The notes under the pieces are model-generated. The model worked only from the letters and a program-made list of their open reading frames with translations. It did no database searches and was not told where the DNA came from. Of a stretch of DNA of 60,827 nt, positions 24,083 to 33,120 are shown one piece after another. The translations under genes and the position numbers were made by a program. The first letter of the stretch is position 1; each line of letters opens with the position of its first letter. The DNA is from CAZSAT01 sp964604675 (lineage in GTDB: Bacteria > Myxococcota_A > UBA796 > CAJQPC01), in assembly GCA_964604675.1 (NCBI GenBank), contig CAZSAT010000031.1, positions 1-60,827 on the forward strand, written 5' to 3'.

Positions 24083-25165
24083 ATGATCTGGCTCGTCGCC
24101 TGCACCGGTAACGCCGTGGACACGGCGGTCGAGGCCCCGTGGAACCCACCCGATCAGGCGGGACCGTACGGGGTGGGCAAGGACACCTTCGAGTGGACCG
24201 ACGCCCGCGGCAAGGAGCTGGTCGCCGAGCTCTGGTACCCGGCCTACACCGACGGGGAGGAGCCCGACGCCTACGAGCCCCTCACGCTCACCGGTGTGGC
24301 GGTGGACCGGGCGGATCCCGTCACCGCCTACGGTGCGTGGCCGCTCGTCGCCTTCTCCCACGGCGCCGGCGCCATCCGCTACCAGTCGATCTTCTTGACC
24401 GAGCACCTGGCGTCGCACGGCTACGCGGTGGTGGCCGTGGACCACCCCGGCAACACCATGTTCGACTTCGACGAGGAGCTGACCCTGCAGGCCACGCTCG
24501 AGCGGCCGGGCGACGTCAGCGCTTCCGTGGACATGGTGATGGACGACCCCGACTACGGTCCGCTGGTCGACGGCGAGACCTTCGCGGTGATGGGGCACTC
24601 GTTCGGTGCCTTCACCTCGCTGGTGGTGGGGGGTGGTGTGTGGAGCTTCGAGGGCATCCCCGACGCCTGCGAGCAGGGCTACGCCGAGAGCATCGTGTGC
24701 AACACGATGGAGGGGTCCGAGGACGTCGACCCCGCGGACTGGGCGGGCGTGGACGAGCGCGCGGTGGTGACCGTGCCGATGTCGCCCGGGGTCTGGTACG
24801 CCTTCGGCGCCGACGGCTCCGGGTTGGCCAGCGTGCGCAAGCCGCTCGTGCTCGCGGGCGACGCCGACGGCACGCTCTCCTACGAAGGCGAGATCCGGCC
24901 GGTGTGGGAGCACATGAGCGACCCGAAGGGGCTCTTGACCTTCGCGGGCGCCGGCCACTACGCCTTCTCCGACATCTGCGAGCTGGCCTCGTTCATCACC
25001 GACGAGTGCGAGGAGGAGGCCGGCGGCTGGCCGGCGATGGCCCCCATCCAGGAAGTGACCCGCGCCTACGTCACCGCGTACGTGGGCCGCACCTTCCTCG
25101 GCGACGCGCGCTACGACGACTGGCTGGCGCTCGACTGGACCGACGTGGACGTGGTGCTCGAGTAG
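24083..25165 (+). CDS. Alpha/beta hydrolase lipoprotein (PAF-acetylhydrolase-like)
   Basis: The 360-residue product has the signal MIWLVACTG (Cys7). VAELWYPA, LVAFSHGAG and HGYAVVAVDHPGN are the early strands and oxyanion region of platelet-activating-factor acetylhydrolase-type hydrolases. The nucleophile elbow is GHSFG with Ser173. Later LVLAGDADGTLS and GAGHYAF offer the acidic and histidine members. It should be an extracytoplasmic ester hydrolase of unknown substrate. The gene at 35716 encodes a protein of the same type. It diverges from the 33-residue gene, and its ATG has GGAG close by. Confidence 0.8.
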   Translation: MIWLVACTGNAVDTAVEAPWNPPDQAGPYGVGKDTFEWTDARGKELVAELWYPAYTDGEEPDAYEPLTLTGVAVDRADPVTAYGAWPLVAFSHGAGAIRYQSIFLTEHLASHGYAVVAVDHPGNTMFDFDEELTLQATLERPGDVSASVDMVMDDPDYGPLVDGETFAVMGHSFGAFTSLVVGGGVWSFEGIPDACEQGYAESIVCNTMEGSEDVDPADWAGVDERAVVTVPMSPGVWYAFGADGSGLASVRKPLVLAGDADGTLSYEGEIRPVWEHMSDPKGLLTFAGAGHYAFSDICELASFITDECEEEAGGWPAMAPIQEVTRAYVTAYVGRTFLGDARYDDWLALDWTDVDVVLE

Positions 25166-25166
25166 C

Positions 25167-25922
25167 TCAGCCCGGCGGGGCGATGGCCCACTCCTCGACC
25201 ACCAGGCCGTCGAGCGCGCCCACGGGCAGCTCGGCCCGGCACACCGCCACCCGGTACGGCATGTCGGGCGCCACCACGACGGGGCGCATGCCGCTCAGGC
25301 GGCTCTCGACGAGGTAGAGCTCGGCCGGGTTCTGGGCCCCACCTTGGAGGAAGACGAGCCGGTCGGGTCCGCTCACCGTGCAGCGTTGCACCAGCGCGGT
25401 CGAGCCCGCTCCCACCCACACCGCGCTCCCCCGGGCGGCCTGGTTGTCTTCGAAGGTGGTGTCGCGGACCACGAGGTGGGCCTGCTCCAGGGCGGCGATG
25501 GCGCCGCCCTCGTCGGCCGCGTTGCCGACGAAGCGGCAGCGGTCCACGTGGAGCACGCCGCCCGCCATGTTCACCGCGCCCCCGCGCTCCTGCGCGCGGT
25601 TCGCCCCGAGGGTGCACCGGACGAGGTGGGTGGTGCCCGCGACTTCGATGCTCAGGGCTCCGCCGTGGCTGGCGTCGCCGTTCAGGAAGGTGAGGCCCTC
25701 GAGGCGGACCGTGGCGTCGCGGCCGAGCATCGACAGCGTTGGACGTTCGCCGAAGCCCTCGATGATCACGTCACCGCTTCCGCGCACGACCAGGTCCTTG
25801 TCGATCACGCCGTCGAAGCAGGCGTAGGTGCCCCCCCCGATGAGGATCTCGTCGCCTGCTTCGGCCTCTCGGAAGACCAGGCCGAGGTCGGCGTGCTGAG
25901 CGGGGTCGACGTGACGGATCAC
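25167..25922 (-). CDS. Right-handed parallel beta-helix protein
   Basis: The 251-residue product has no signal peptide. It starts with a GTG (25922) two bases before the 25924-25926 stop of the giant gene in genomic order, so the two genes nearly touch and the second is probably translated by coupling. Repeated strand blocks such as LVVRGSGDVIIEGFGERP, GGALSIEVAGTTHLVRCTLGANRAQERGGAVNMAGG and LHVDRCRFVGNAADEGGAIAA follow the pectate-lyase-like beta-helix pattern with Asn/Gly turns. No catalytic motif is visible. It might bind the giant protein, for example as an inhibitor or immunity partner; gene order is the only basis for that. Confidence 0.75.
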   Translation of the reverse strand: MIRHVDPAQHADLGLVFREAEAGDEILIGGGTYACFDGVIDKDLVVRGSGDVIIEGFGERPTLSMLGRDATVRLEGLTFLNGDASHGGALSIEVAGTTHLVRCTLGANRAQERGGAVNMAGGVLHVDRCRFVGNAADEGGAIAALEQAHLVVRDTTFEDNQAARGSAVWVGAGSTALVQRCTVSGPDRLVFLQGGAQNPAELYLVESRLSGMRPVVVAPDMPYRVAVCRAELPVGALDGLVVEEWAIAPPG

Positions 25923-25923
25923 G

Positions 25924-28900
25924 CTACCCGTCCAGCGGCGTGTAGCCGCTCACGACCACGCGATCGATGCGGCCCACACCGTCGGCGTCGAAGTCCACCC
26001 AGAACTCCCCGTTGGTCTTGCCGTGCTCCTTCGAACGGCCACCGTGGGGGTCTCGCAGCTTGACCATGCGGCGGCCGTTCTCGACCTTCAGGTCCATCAC
26101 CGTGTAGGCGTGGCCGCTCACGAGGCCGGCCCCCATCTCGCTCTCGCTTCGGCCCCGACGCTCGGTGCCCAGCACCACCGGCTGCTTCCGAGCGCCCGCG
26201 TCGGACATCTTGTCCCAGGCGCGATCGGCGCCCTGTCCCTTGAGGTGGGCCGCCTTGGCCACCTCGGTCTCGATCTGACCGGGGGAGAAGCCGCGCTCCT
26301 TCATGAACTTGATGCGGCCCTCTGCGGCCCGGTCCTTCCGGGCGGTGGGCAGATCGAGCACCGTGGACTTCTTGCCCGTGAGGGTCTCCAGGGCCGCCGC
26401 CGCCTTGCCGCCAGACGCGGCGTCGTAGCCGCCCTCCTTGGCCGCGTAGGCCTTCTCCACCAACGGCGACCAGCTGGAGCCTTCCCCCGCGCCGTCGACC
26501 TGGGGCTGGGCGTACATCACGTCACCGAAGATGGGGTCGCTGAGCACGCCCTTTGTCACGCGCACGGTCTTGGCGGTGCCGTCGGGGTTGCTGAACTTCA
26601 CCGACACCGTGCCGTCGCCGTTGTCGGTGACCATGCGGCGCACCGCGCCCGAGTCGCTGTCGGCGACCGCGGCCATGCTCGCCAGCAGGTAGCAGGTGCC
26701 CGCCTCGCCCTGGTGCACGTCGCCGGCCGACGGCCCCCGGTCCGTGAACAGCTTCACGTCTGCCTCGATCTCCTTCATGTGCTTGTGGCGGGACCCGTAC
26801 CGACCCTTCTCGCGCCGCGGTGCGTCGGACACCTCGGGCAGATCGGTGGCGGCGCCGTCCGCCGCGGGCTTCGGGGTCACCGAGCCCTCCGAGTCCTCGG
26901 GCGCGGGCCGGCGTCGGGAGCTGGCGGGCCCGTCGACGATGTCGGTTGGCTCCACGTCCACGGTCATCTTGGGGGTGCCGCCGCCATCCGGCTCCAGGGG
27001 CCCCGGGGTCCGCTTGGCCGCGCTCGGAACGGCGTCTGCGCCGCCTTCGACGCCGATCCGGCCCATGCCCACGCGCCGCCCACCGCCGATGCCGCCATGA
27101 CCGGCTGCATCGGGTGTGTCGACGCCCATGCGTGAGCCCATGCCGATGCGCTGGCCGCCACCGATCCCGGCGTGGCCGGGCGCGTCGGGGGTGTCGACCC
27201 CCACGCGCCCGCCCATGCCGATGCCGGGGCCGTCGCCGATGGGCGCGCCGCCGGTCGGGTTGGAGACCGGGGTCTCGAGTCCAGCGTCGGGGGCGGGTTC
27301 GCCCATCTCGCGCCGCAGGCGGGCGGCGTTGCGCTTCTCGACCTCCGGGTACAGGGTCGAGCCGTTCTCCAGCACCGGGTCGGCGGGCAGGCGCGGGTCC
27401 CGGGCACGGCGCGCGGCCCTAGCGTCGGGGCTCGGGTCGACGCCGTGCGTCTCGAGCTTGTGGGTGGACGCGTCCTGGAGCTGCGCCGGATGGTCCGGGT
27501 GGTCGTAGGACACGCCGTCCTTGGCCCCCTTGCCGCGGGCATGGGCCAGCTCGGTGCCCGGGGTCCGGACCACCGGGTAGTCCACGCCGCGCTTCGATGT
27601 CATCGAGCCGTCGGCCGCGGCCGGGTTGGCATTGCGCGAGTTCCGCGGATTGCGCACGTTCAGGCCGGCCCCTCGCTGGTTCGGGGTGCGGGTGTCGTTG
27701 GGGTGGGGGTTGTTGCGCGCGCGGCGCTCGTTGCGGATGCGCCGGTCCTCGTTCTGGATCCAGCCGCGGTCGGCCGCTCCGACCTTGTCGTCGGCCCCGA
27801 GCTGGCGCAGGCGGTTCTGCTTGCCAGCACGTCCGGCGTTGCTGCCGGCTCCGGGGCGCTTCTTGTACTGCCCCGACCCCGGATCGAAGTAGTACTTGTC
27901 GGGGTTGTCGAGCGCGTATTGCTTGGGTTTGTGGCCGGCCGCCACACGGTCTGCGACGGACACCCCGCCGCTCGGCACAGGCGTGCCGTCGGCCGCCGGG
28001 GTCGGCGTGGCACCCCCCGCGTCGGTGGCGTTGCGTGTGCTCACCGGCGTGGCGCCATCTCCGATGGCCGGCATGTCGACCTGCGTCGGGAGGCGGTCAC
28101 GTTGGACCGGGAGGCCGGTGAGGGTGCCGGTGCCGTCGCGTGGCACGGGTGCGGGTCCTGCGTCGGAGACGGCGGGGAGGTCGACCTGGGTGGGGAGCCG
28201 GTCGCGCTGGACCGGGAGGCCGGTGAGCGTGTCGCCGCTGGCGTCTGGGCCGCTGGCGCGCGGGGTCGGGGCGGGCCCGCCGCCATCGGCTCCATCGCCG
28301 GCATCGGCGCTGGTCCGACGCGGCGTGGGCGCGGGGTCGGCACCCTGCGCGCCCGCCGCCATCGACCGGCCCTTGTGGGCCACCCCCACACCCGCCGCGC
28401 TCGACACCATGGGCGTGGCCACGTTCTGCATCAGGCCCTTGCGCGTGGTCAGAGCCTTGGCGTGGGCGGAGGCCTGCTTGCCCAGCTCGCCCGTGATGTC
28501 GAGGTCCTCGCCCTTCAGGCCGCGGTCGGCGACCGCCATGGTGGTGTTCCGCGCCACCGTGTCGACGTTGTGGGTGAGAACGTCGGTGCCGCCGCTGATC
28601 AGCATGTCCTTGGCGGCGCTGTTGGAGAGGTGCTGCGGCATGCCGCCGTTGGCGCCGCCCGCTGCGTTCCGACCGCCCGACAGCTTGCTCGCGCCTGTGT
28701 TGACCACGGCGCTGGCGGTCTCCGCGAGGGTGTGCTTGGCCAGGATGTCGCCCGCGTCCGTGGGCTTCTCGCCAGGCCGGATGGGCGGGGCGTTCCGCAT
28801 CTCGCGGACCGCTCCGTGGACCGCCTTCGGAGCGATCTGCGCGACGTTGGCCGCCGCGGCGTTGGCCAGGGGTGACGCGAAGCGATCGACCGCGCCCTTG

Positions 28901-31900
28901 CCCAGGCCGCCGGCCTTGCCCGCGAGCCCTCCAGCAAGCGCGGTAGCGCCGCTGAGCGCACTGTCCTGGGCCGCCGCCGTGAGCGACTCGTCCCAGGACT
29001 TGTCGTTGACGTAGCGCTCGGTGACGGCCGTATCGAGACCCTCCAGCCCGGCCGACATCGCCGCACGGCCCGCCGGCCCGCCCACCACGCCCGCCAGCTC
29101 GGTGGCGCCGACCTTCAGCCCCTCCTTCACCACCACGGCGGTGTCCACCGCGGTGTCCAGGTTGTCCATCTTCTCGTTGAACGCGTGCTGGTGCATCGAG
29201 TTGAGCACCTGGTAGCGGCGCTTGAAGGCGTCGTACTGCCGTGGATCAAGGGTGCCGCCGGCGCTGGCCGCGCGGACCTCCGCCTGCAGCTTCCTCATCG
29301 CGGCGTCGTTGTTCGCGCGCTTGTCGCCGGTCTCGAAGGCGTTGCCGGTGTTCGCCATCGCCCCGTTCAGGTTCGTGTCGAGCAGGTCGACCAGCAGCTC
29401 GGCCTTGTGGGCAGCCTCCTTCTCGAAGCGCTGTGGGTCGGACACGATCTTCAGGCCCTCGTACGCCGCAGGATCCTGCCCACTGCGCTTGAGCACGTTG
29501 AGCATGGTCTCGCGGTCCACCACGCCGTCGGAGATCATGTCGGCGATCTCGTTGGGGCTCTTCTTCAGGAGCGTGCGCGGGTCCTGCGGGTCGACGCCGA
29601 ACTCCTCGAGCCGGCCCGCCGGCACCTTCGCGAAGTCCGCTTCGGCGGCCGCGGCCTCGTTCTTCGCCTGGTCGAACAGGTCCGGCACCATCGCCACCAC
29701 CGCAGCGGCCTTCGGGTCGTTGGCGGCTCGCGCGCGCAGTTCGTCGATCTCCTGCGCGCTCAGCGTGGACAGCGCGGTGCGCACCTCGTTGGGATGCAGT
29801 TGTTTGATCGTGGCGACGCCGAAGGTCTTGTCGCGGTGGGCGCCCGCGATCTCCGCGAGGGCCCCGGCCACGCGGTCGCCGTTCAGGTAGCCCTTGGCGG
29901 CGGCGAGATCCTGGCCTTTCAGGCGGCTGGAGAGGTCGGAGACGAGGTCGCGGCTGGTCTTCTCGGCGTACATCTCCTTCACGGCCTGGACCTGGTACTT
30001 GTCCAGCCCGCGCAGGGCCTCCAGGGTCAGCGTGCCGCCGGGTCCTGCCGTGACCAGGGTGTCGACCCTGCCCTGCAGGGTGGCTCGATCGACCTTGGCG
30101 ACCTCCGCCGCTTCGATGCGCTCCTGCTGGAGCACCGCGCGTCCCCGTTGCACGGCCTCTTCGGCACCCAGGCCGTCGCCGAAGGGCGCCATCGCGCTCA
30201 AACGGCTCGCGACGACCGCACGCTTCACGACCTGCGGGATGTCCTTGATGAGGGTGTGCGCGAAGCTGCCGAGCTGCGACGCGCTGGTCTTCATCTGGGC
30301 GCCGATGCCCTTGAGCGCGCCGTCGAGGGTGGTCCGTGAGCTCCCGATTCCCTTGCGAGCGGCCTGCACGGCGCGGTCCCGGGCGGCGTCGACCTTGGTC
30401 GAGAGCTCGTCCGGAAGGGCGGCCATCGAGCTCTCGTAGCCGGAGACCTCGCCTTCCCCCGTGCTGACGAAGGCCGAGGCGGCCGCTGCGGCGCTGGTCT
30501 CGGCGTCGGAGATCTTCTTGTCGACCGCGTCCTCGAGCTGCTGGGCCCGTGCGCTGATGCCGTCGCGCACGGCGGCGCGTTCCTTCTCCAGGTCGTCGAG
30601 CGCGGTCTTTCGGCAGGTGTCGAGGTTCTTGGTGACCTCGTCGAGCAGCCTCTTCACCTGCTCGGGGTCCTCTTCACCGCGGAGCTGATCCAGGCTTTGG
30701 TCGATGGCGTCCAGGTTTCGGTCCATCGCGGTCAACACGTCGGCGGCCTTGCCGGGCAGGTCTGCGGCGCCCAGGGTGCCCAGGGAGTCGATGTCGGCGC
30801 GGGCAAGACCGACCTCCTGGTCGATGGCCGGCTGCAGGCCCTGCTCCGTGCTGTCGACCGTAGCCGCCGCGGCCGATCGCGCTGCGTCGATGGTCGCGAT
30901 CACGCCGTCGCCGGCTGTGCGCGCGCTGCTCTTGACCTCCAGCTCGGCCGCGTCGAGGTCGGCCTGCAGCGTGAGGCCCGCCGCGTCGACCGCGGCCTCG
31001 GCCTTGACCACCTCCCCGTCGATCAGGCCGCGCGCCTTGGTGGCCGCGTTCTCGATGGCCGTCACCCCTTCGCTCGCCCGGCCCTGGATGTCCTTGGCGG
31101 CCATCGTTCCCGCCGAGCGCGCGATGCGCGGCCCGTCGCTGTCGGAAGCGTCGCCTTCCGCTTCCCCTGTTCCCGAGGCTTCCTTCTCGAGCCGCTTCGC
31201 TTCGCGCTCGCCAGCGGCGGTCGCCTGGCCGCTCAGCTGGCCGGCCACGGTGGTCAGGCCCTTGATGGACGCGGCCTCTTCGGCGTCGAAGCTGGCCTTG
31301 AACTCGGTCTTGAGGCCGGTGGCTTCGGGCATCACTGCGGCCAGGGCCGACTCGGCGCTGGAGCGCAGTCCGGCTGCGCTCGCTTCGACCGCTGCGATGG
31401 CGTTGTCGCGAGCCATGGCGACGCGGCTGGGCACGTCGAGCAGCGAGGTGCTGATCTCGCTGCGGGGGGCGTCGAAGATGCCGGCCACCTTGCCCGGAAC
31501 GCCCGCCTCGGCGGCCTCCACCCGGGCCTGGCCGGCGCTCTGCCATGACGGCACGTCGGCGCCGATCGTGTTGGCCTTGGCGTCGACGTCGAGCCGCAGG
31601 GTCTCGGTGCGGGAGCGGAAGCCGTTCACGCGCCGGTCGATCTCGGTGGCGAGCTCGGCGGGCGACATGCCCGTGATCTCCTTCTGGAGCCGGGCCAGCG
31701 CCCGCCCGGAGCCGCGTGCACGGCGCGAGCTGCCGCCTCCGCCCCCCCCGCGTGCTCCCCCACCTCGACGTGCACCACCGCCGCCACCGCGCGGGGCCGA
31801 GGGCGCACTCGGCGCGGCCGGGGTCGCTGGGCCGCCTGGGTTCGCGGGCGCGGGGGGACCGGCTGCCGCGCCCTCGTTTGCGGGCGGTCCTGACACGTCG

Positions 31901-32568
31901 GCGGGGGCGGGTGGGCCGTCTCCCTCGGGTTCGTCGGTGCCGCCGAGCTCCGGGCCGGGCGCCTGGTCCGCGTCGGCGCCCGCTTCGGCACCTTCGTCGT
32001 CGGCGTCCACCTGGTCGGCTTCGCCGGCGTCGCAGGCCTCGTCGCTTTCGGGGCCCGCGTCCTCACCCTCTTCTTGGTCCTCGTCGGCGAATGCGTTGGC
32101 GGCGACGGCGGCCTCTTCCTGTTCGCGCGCCGCGTCCGACGCCGGGCCGGCCGGGTCGCGCTCGGCGCTTGGGACCTCGGGGCCGGCGCCCTCGTCTTCC
32201 TCGCCCAGGAAGGCCTGTGCGGCGCCCAGCACCTCGGCGGGCAGGCCGCTGAGGCCGCCCTCCTCGTGCGCGCCGCCCGCTTCGTGCTGTCCGCCGGCGT
32301 GCTCTGCGAAGCCCAGGGCGGCGGCCATGGGGTCTTCTTCGGTCCCGACGCGGTTCGCCACAAGCTCCTGCATCCTGGCGTTGCCCATCGACGCGGCGAG
32401 GCCCAGGATGTCGCCCCCCGACGACGGGTTGGAGGCCCCTCGATCCTGCTGCGGGCGGCGCGTGCGCTCCTGGCTCTTGGTGCGCAGGGATCCGAACGCA
32501 GATCCCAGGCCGGAGTTGCGTCGCTTCGCCACGACCGAACGGTACCGCGGAGCCGATCGCGCGGCCAC
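25924..32568 (-). CDS. 2214-residue effector-like protein with C-terminal calpain-family protease
   Basis: This is by far the largest gene in the window. Residues 1-75 are basic and end in a motif (ILGLAASMGNARMQELV) like the SMGNxxVQxL motif of eCIS-associated DUF4157 proteins. Residues 80-260 are acidic and Pro/Ala-rich, and a Gly/Arg tract lies near 275-300. Residues about 305-800 are Ala-rich coiled coil. Residues about 850-960 contain DKYQVQAVKEMYAEKTSRDL, which recalls annexin repeats. The region at about 1450-1860 is repetitive and low-complexity. Residues about 1945-2200 match peptidase family C2: QGEAGTCYLL (Cys1959), PLVEKAYAAKEG, SGHAYTVMDL (His2153) and LRDPHGG (Asp2173, usually Asn). 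The GTG start at 32568 has GAGGG upstream. Confidence 0.85.
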   Translation of the reverse strand: MAARSAPRYRSVVAKRRNSGLGSAFGSLRTKSQERTRRPQQDRGASNPSSGGDILGLAASMGNARMQELVANRVGTEEDPMAAALGFAEHAGGQHEAGGAHEEGGLSGLPAEVLGAAQAFLGEEDEGAGPEVPSAERDPAGPASDAAREQEEAAVAANAFADEDQEEGEDAGPESDEACDAGEADQVDADDEGAEAGADADQAPGPELGGTDEPEGDGPPAPADVSGPPANEGAAAGPPAPANPGGPATPAAPSAPSAPRGGGGGARRGGGARGGGGGGSSRRARGSGRALARLQKEITGMSPAELATEIDRRVNGFRSRTETLRLDVDAKANTIGADVPSWQSAGQARVEAAEAGVPGKVAGIFDAPRSEISTSLLDVPSRVAMARDNAIAAVEASAAGLRSSAESALAAVMPEATGLKTEFKASFDAEEAASIKGLTTVAGQLSGQATAAGEREAKRLEKEASGTGEAEGDASDSDGPRIARSAGTMAAKDIQGRASEGVTAIENAATKARGLIDGEVVKAEAAVDAAGLTLQADLDAAELEVKSSARTAGDGVIATIDAARSAAAATVDSTEQGLQPAIDQEVGLARADIDSLGTLGAADLPGKAADVLTAMDRNLDAIDQSLDQLRGEEDPEQVKRLLDEVTKNLDTCRKTALDDLEKERAAVRDGISARAQQLEDAVDKKISDAETSAAAAASAFVSTGEGEVSGYESSMAALPDELSTKVDAARDRAVQAARKGIGSSRTTLDGALKGIGAQMKTSASQLGSFAHTLIKDIPQVVKRAVVASRLSAMAPFGDGLGAEEAVQRGRAVLQQERIEAAEVAKVDRATLQGRVDTLVTAGPGGTLTLEALRGLDKYQVQAVKEMYAEKTSRDLVSDLSSRLKGQDLAAAKGYLNGDRVAGALAEIAGAHRDKTFGVATIKQLHPNEVRTALSTLSAQEIDELRARAANDPKAAAVVAMVPDLFDQAKNEAAAAEADFAKVPAGRLEEFGVDPQDPRTLLKKSPNEIADMISDGVVDRETMLNVLKRSGQDPAAYEGLKIVSDPQRFEKEAAHKAELLVDLLDTNLNGAMANTGNAFETGDKRANNDAAMRKLQAEVRAASAGGTLDPRQYDAFKRRYQVLNSMHQHAFNEKMDNLDTAVDTAVVVKEGLKVGATELAGVVGGPAGRAAMSAGLEGLDTAVTERYVNDKSWDESLTAAAQDSALSGATALAGGLAGKAGGLGKGAVDRFASPLANAAAANVAQIAPKAVHGAVREMRNAPPIRPGEKPTDAGDILAKHTLAETASAVVNTGASKLSGGRNAAGGANGGMPQHLSNSAAKDMLISGGTDVLTHNVDTVARNTTMAVADRGLKGEDLDITGELGKQASAHAKALTTRKGLMQNVATPMVSSAAGVGVAHKGRSMAAGAQGADPAPTPRRTSADAGDGADGGGPAPTPRASGPDASGDTLTGLPVQRDRLPTQVDLPAVSDAGPAPVPRDGTGTLTGLPVQRDRLPTQVDMPAIGDGATPVSTRNATDAGGATPTPAADGTPVPSGGVSVADRVAAGHKPKQYALDNPDKYYFDPGSGQYKKRPGAGSNAGRAGKQNRLRQLGADDKVGAADRGWIQNEDRRIRNERRARNNPHPNDTRTPNQRGAGLNVRNPRNSRNANPAAADGSMTSKRGVDYPVVRTPGTELAHARGKGAKDGVSYDHPDHPAQLQDASTHKLETHGVDPSPDARAARRARDPRLPADPVLENGSTLYPEVEKRNAARLRREMGEPAPDAGLETPVSNPTGGAPIGDGPGIGMGGRVGVDTPDAPGHAGIGGGQRIGMGSRMGVDTPDAAGHGGIGGGRRVGMGRIGVEGGADAVPSAAKRTPGPLEPDGGGTPKMTVDVEPTDIVDGPASSRRRPAPEDSEGSVTPKPAADGAATDLPEVSDAPRREKGRYGSRHKHMKEIEADVKLFTDRGPSAGDVHQGEAGTCYLLASMAAVADSDSGAVRRMVTDNGDGTVSVKFSNPDGTAKTVRVTKGVLSDPIFGDVMYAQPQVDGAGEGSSWSPLVEKAYAAKEGGYDAASGGKAAAALETLTGKKSTVLDLPTARKDRAAEGRIKFMKERGFSPGQIETEVAKAAHLKGQGADRAWDKMSDAGARKQPVVLGTERRGRSESEMGAGLVSGHAYTVMDLKVENGRRMVKLRDPHGGRSKEHGKTNGEFWVDFDADGVGRIDRVVVSGYTPLDG
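27040..27240 (-). repeat. Imperfect tandem Gly-rich repeat inside the giant gene
   Basis: Three imperfect copies of a 28-codon unit encode patterns such as GIGMGGRVGVDTPDAPGHAG and GIGGGQRIGMGSRMGVDTPD, then a shortened GRRVGMGRIGVEG. The DNA copies are similar enough to make slippage or recombination plausible and to leave length variation between strains possible. The repeat lies just upstream of the calpain domain, where it probably forms a flexible linker. Confidence 0.7.
28070..28235 (-). repeat. Two-copy repeat TLTGLPVQRDRLPTQVD inside the giant gene
   Basis: The peptide TLTGLPVQRDRLPTQVD followed by LPA or MPA occurs twice in the giant protein, about 35 residues apart. The underlying bases (near 28075-28120 and 28170-28220) are close copies. 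Basic-Pro-rich repeats of this sort often serve as linkers. The duplication looks recent because few third positions differ. Confidence 0.6.
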
Positions 32569-32575
32569 CCGACCC

Positions 32576-33034
32576 TCAGTCGCCCACCTTCACGTCGCCT
32601 TCCCCGGGCTGCCAGACGTGCGGTGCCATGTCGCGCCGGGCGTCGGCGGCACACACCCCCTCCACGACCCGGACCCCAGCGGCCCGCAGCATCGCCACGC
32701 CGGCGCCGCTGTTGCGTGGGTGGGGGTCGGCCATGCCCACGTAGATCGTTCGGATGCCGCGCCGGATCAGCTCCTTCGCGCAGCTCGGCGTTCGGCTGTG
32801 GTAGCTGCACGGCTCCAGCGTGCAGTAGCAGACCACGTCGGCCAGGTCGCCCTCGAGCTGGGCGAGGGCCATCGGCTCGGCGTGAGGCTGGTACGGCGGC
32901 TGGGTGTGGCCCCGGGCGACCACCTCCCCGTCGCGCACCAGCACGCAGCCCACGGGCGGGTTCGGCAGGCACGCGGGCAGGGCCTTGCGGCCCTCGGCCA
33001 GGGCCTCCTGCATGAAGCGCTCGTGCTCGGTCAT
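32576..33034 (-). CDS. Stand-alone RibD-type pyrimidine deaminase domain
   Basis: The 152-residue protein is a cytidine-deaminase-fold enzyme closest to the deaminase half of RibD (riboflavin pathway). It shows PNPPVGCVLVRDG, the zinc site HAE (His51, Glu53) and LEPCSYHSRTPSC (Cys76, Cys85), and ADPHPRNSGAGVAMLRAAGVRV. The reductase half of RibD is absent. The ATG at 33034 is chosen because the longer frame to 33073 has no N-terminal homology. Its stop lies 8 bases before the GTG of the giant protein, so co-transcription is possible. Whether it acts in riboflavin synthesis or on nucleic-acid bases is not clear. Confidence 0.8.
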   Translation of the reverse strand: MTEHERFMQEALAEGRKALPACLPNPPVGCVLVRDGEVVARGHTQPPYQPHAEPMALAQLEGDLADVVCYCTLEPCSYHSRTPSCAKELIRRGIRTIYVGMADPHPRNSGAGVAMLRAAGVRVVEGVCAADARRDMAPHVWQPGEGDVKVGD

Positions 33035-33120
33035 GGCCCGATTGTCCCACGAGGTGACGGCTCTGACGCACATGTGAAACCTGTTCTACGCCCCCCCCGG
33101 TCGCGGGCTACGGTGCCGCC

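Noticed and set aside
25924..32568. A complete extracellular contractile injection system
   Set aside because: Only an effector-like protein is present. No sheath, tube, baseplate, spike or ATPase gene is found in the window.
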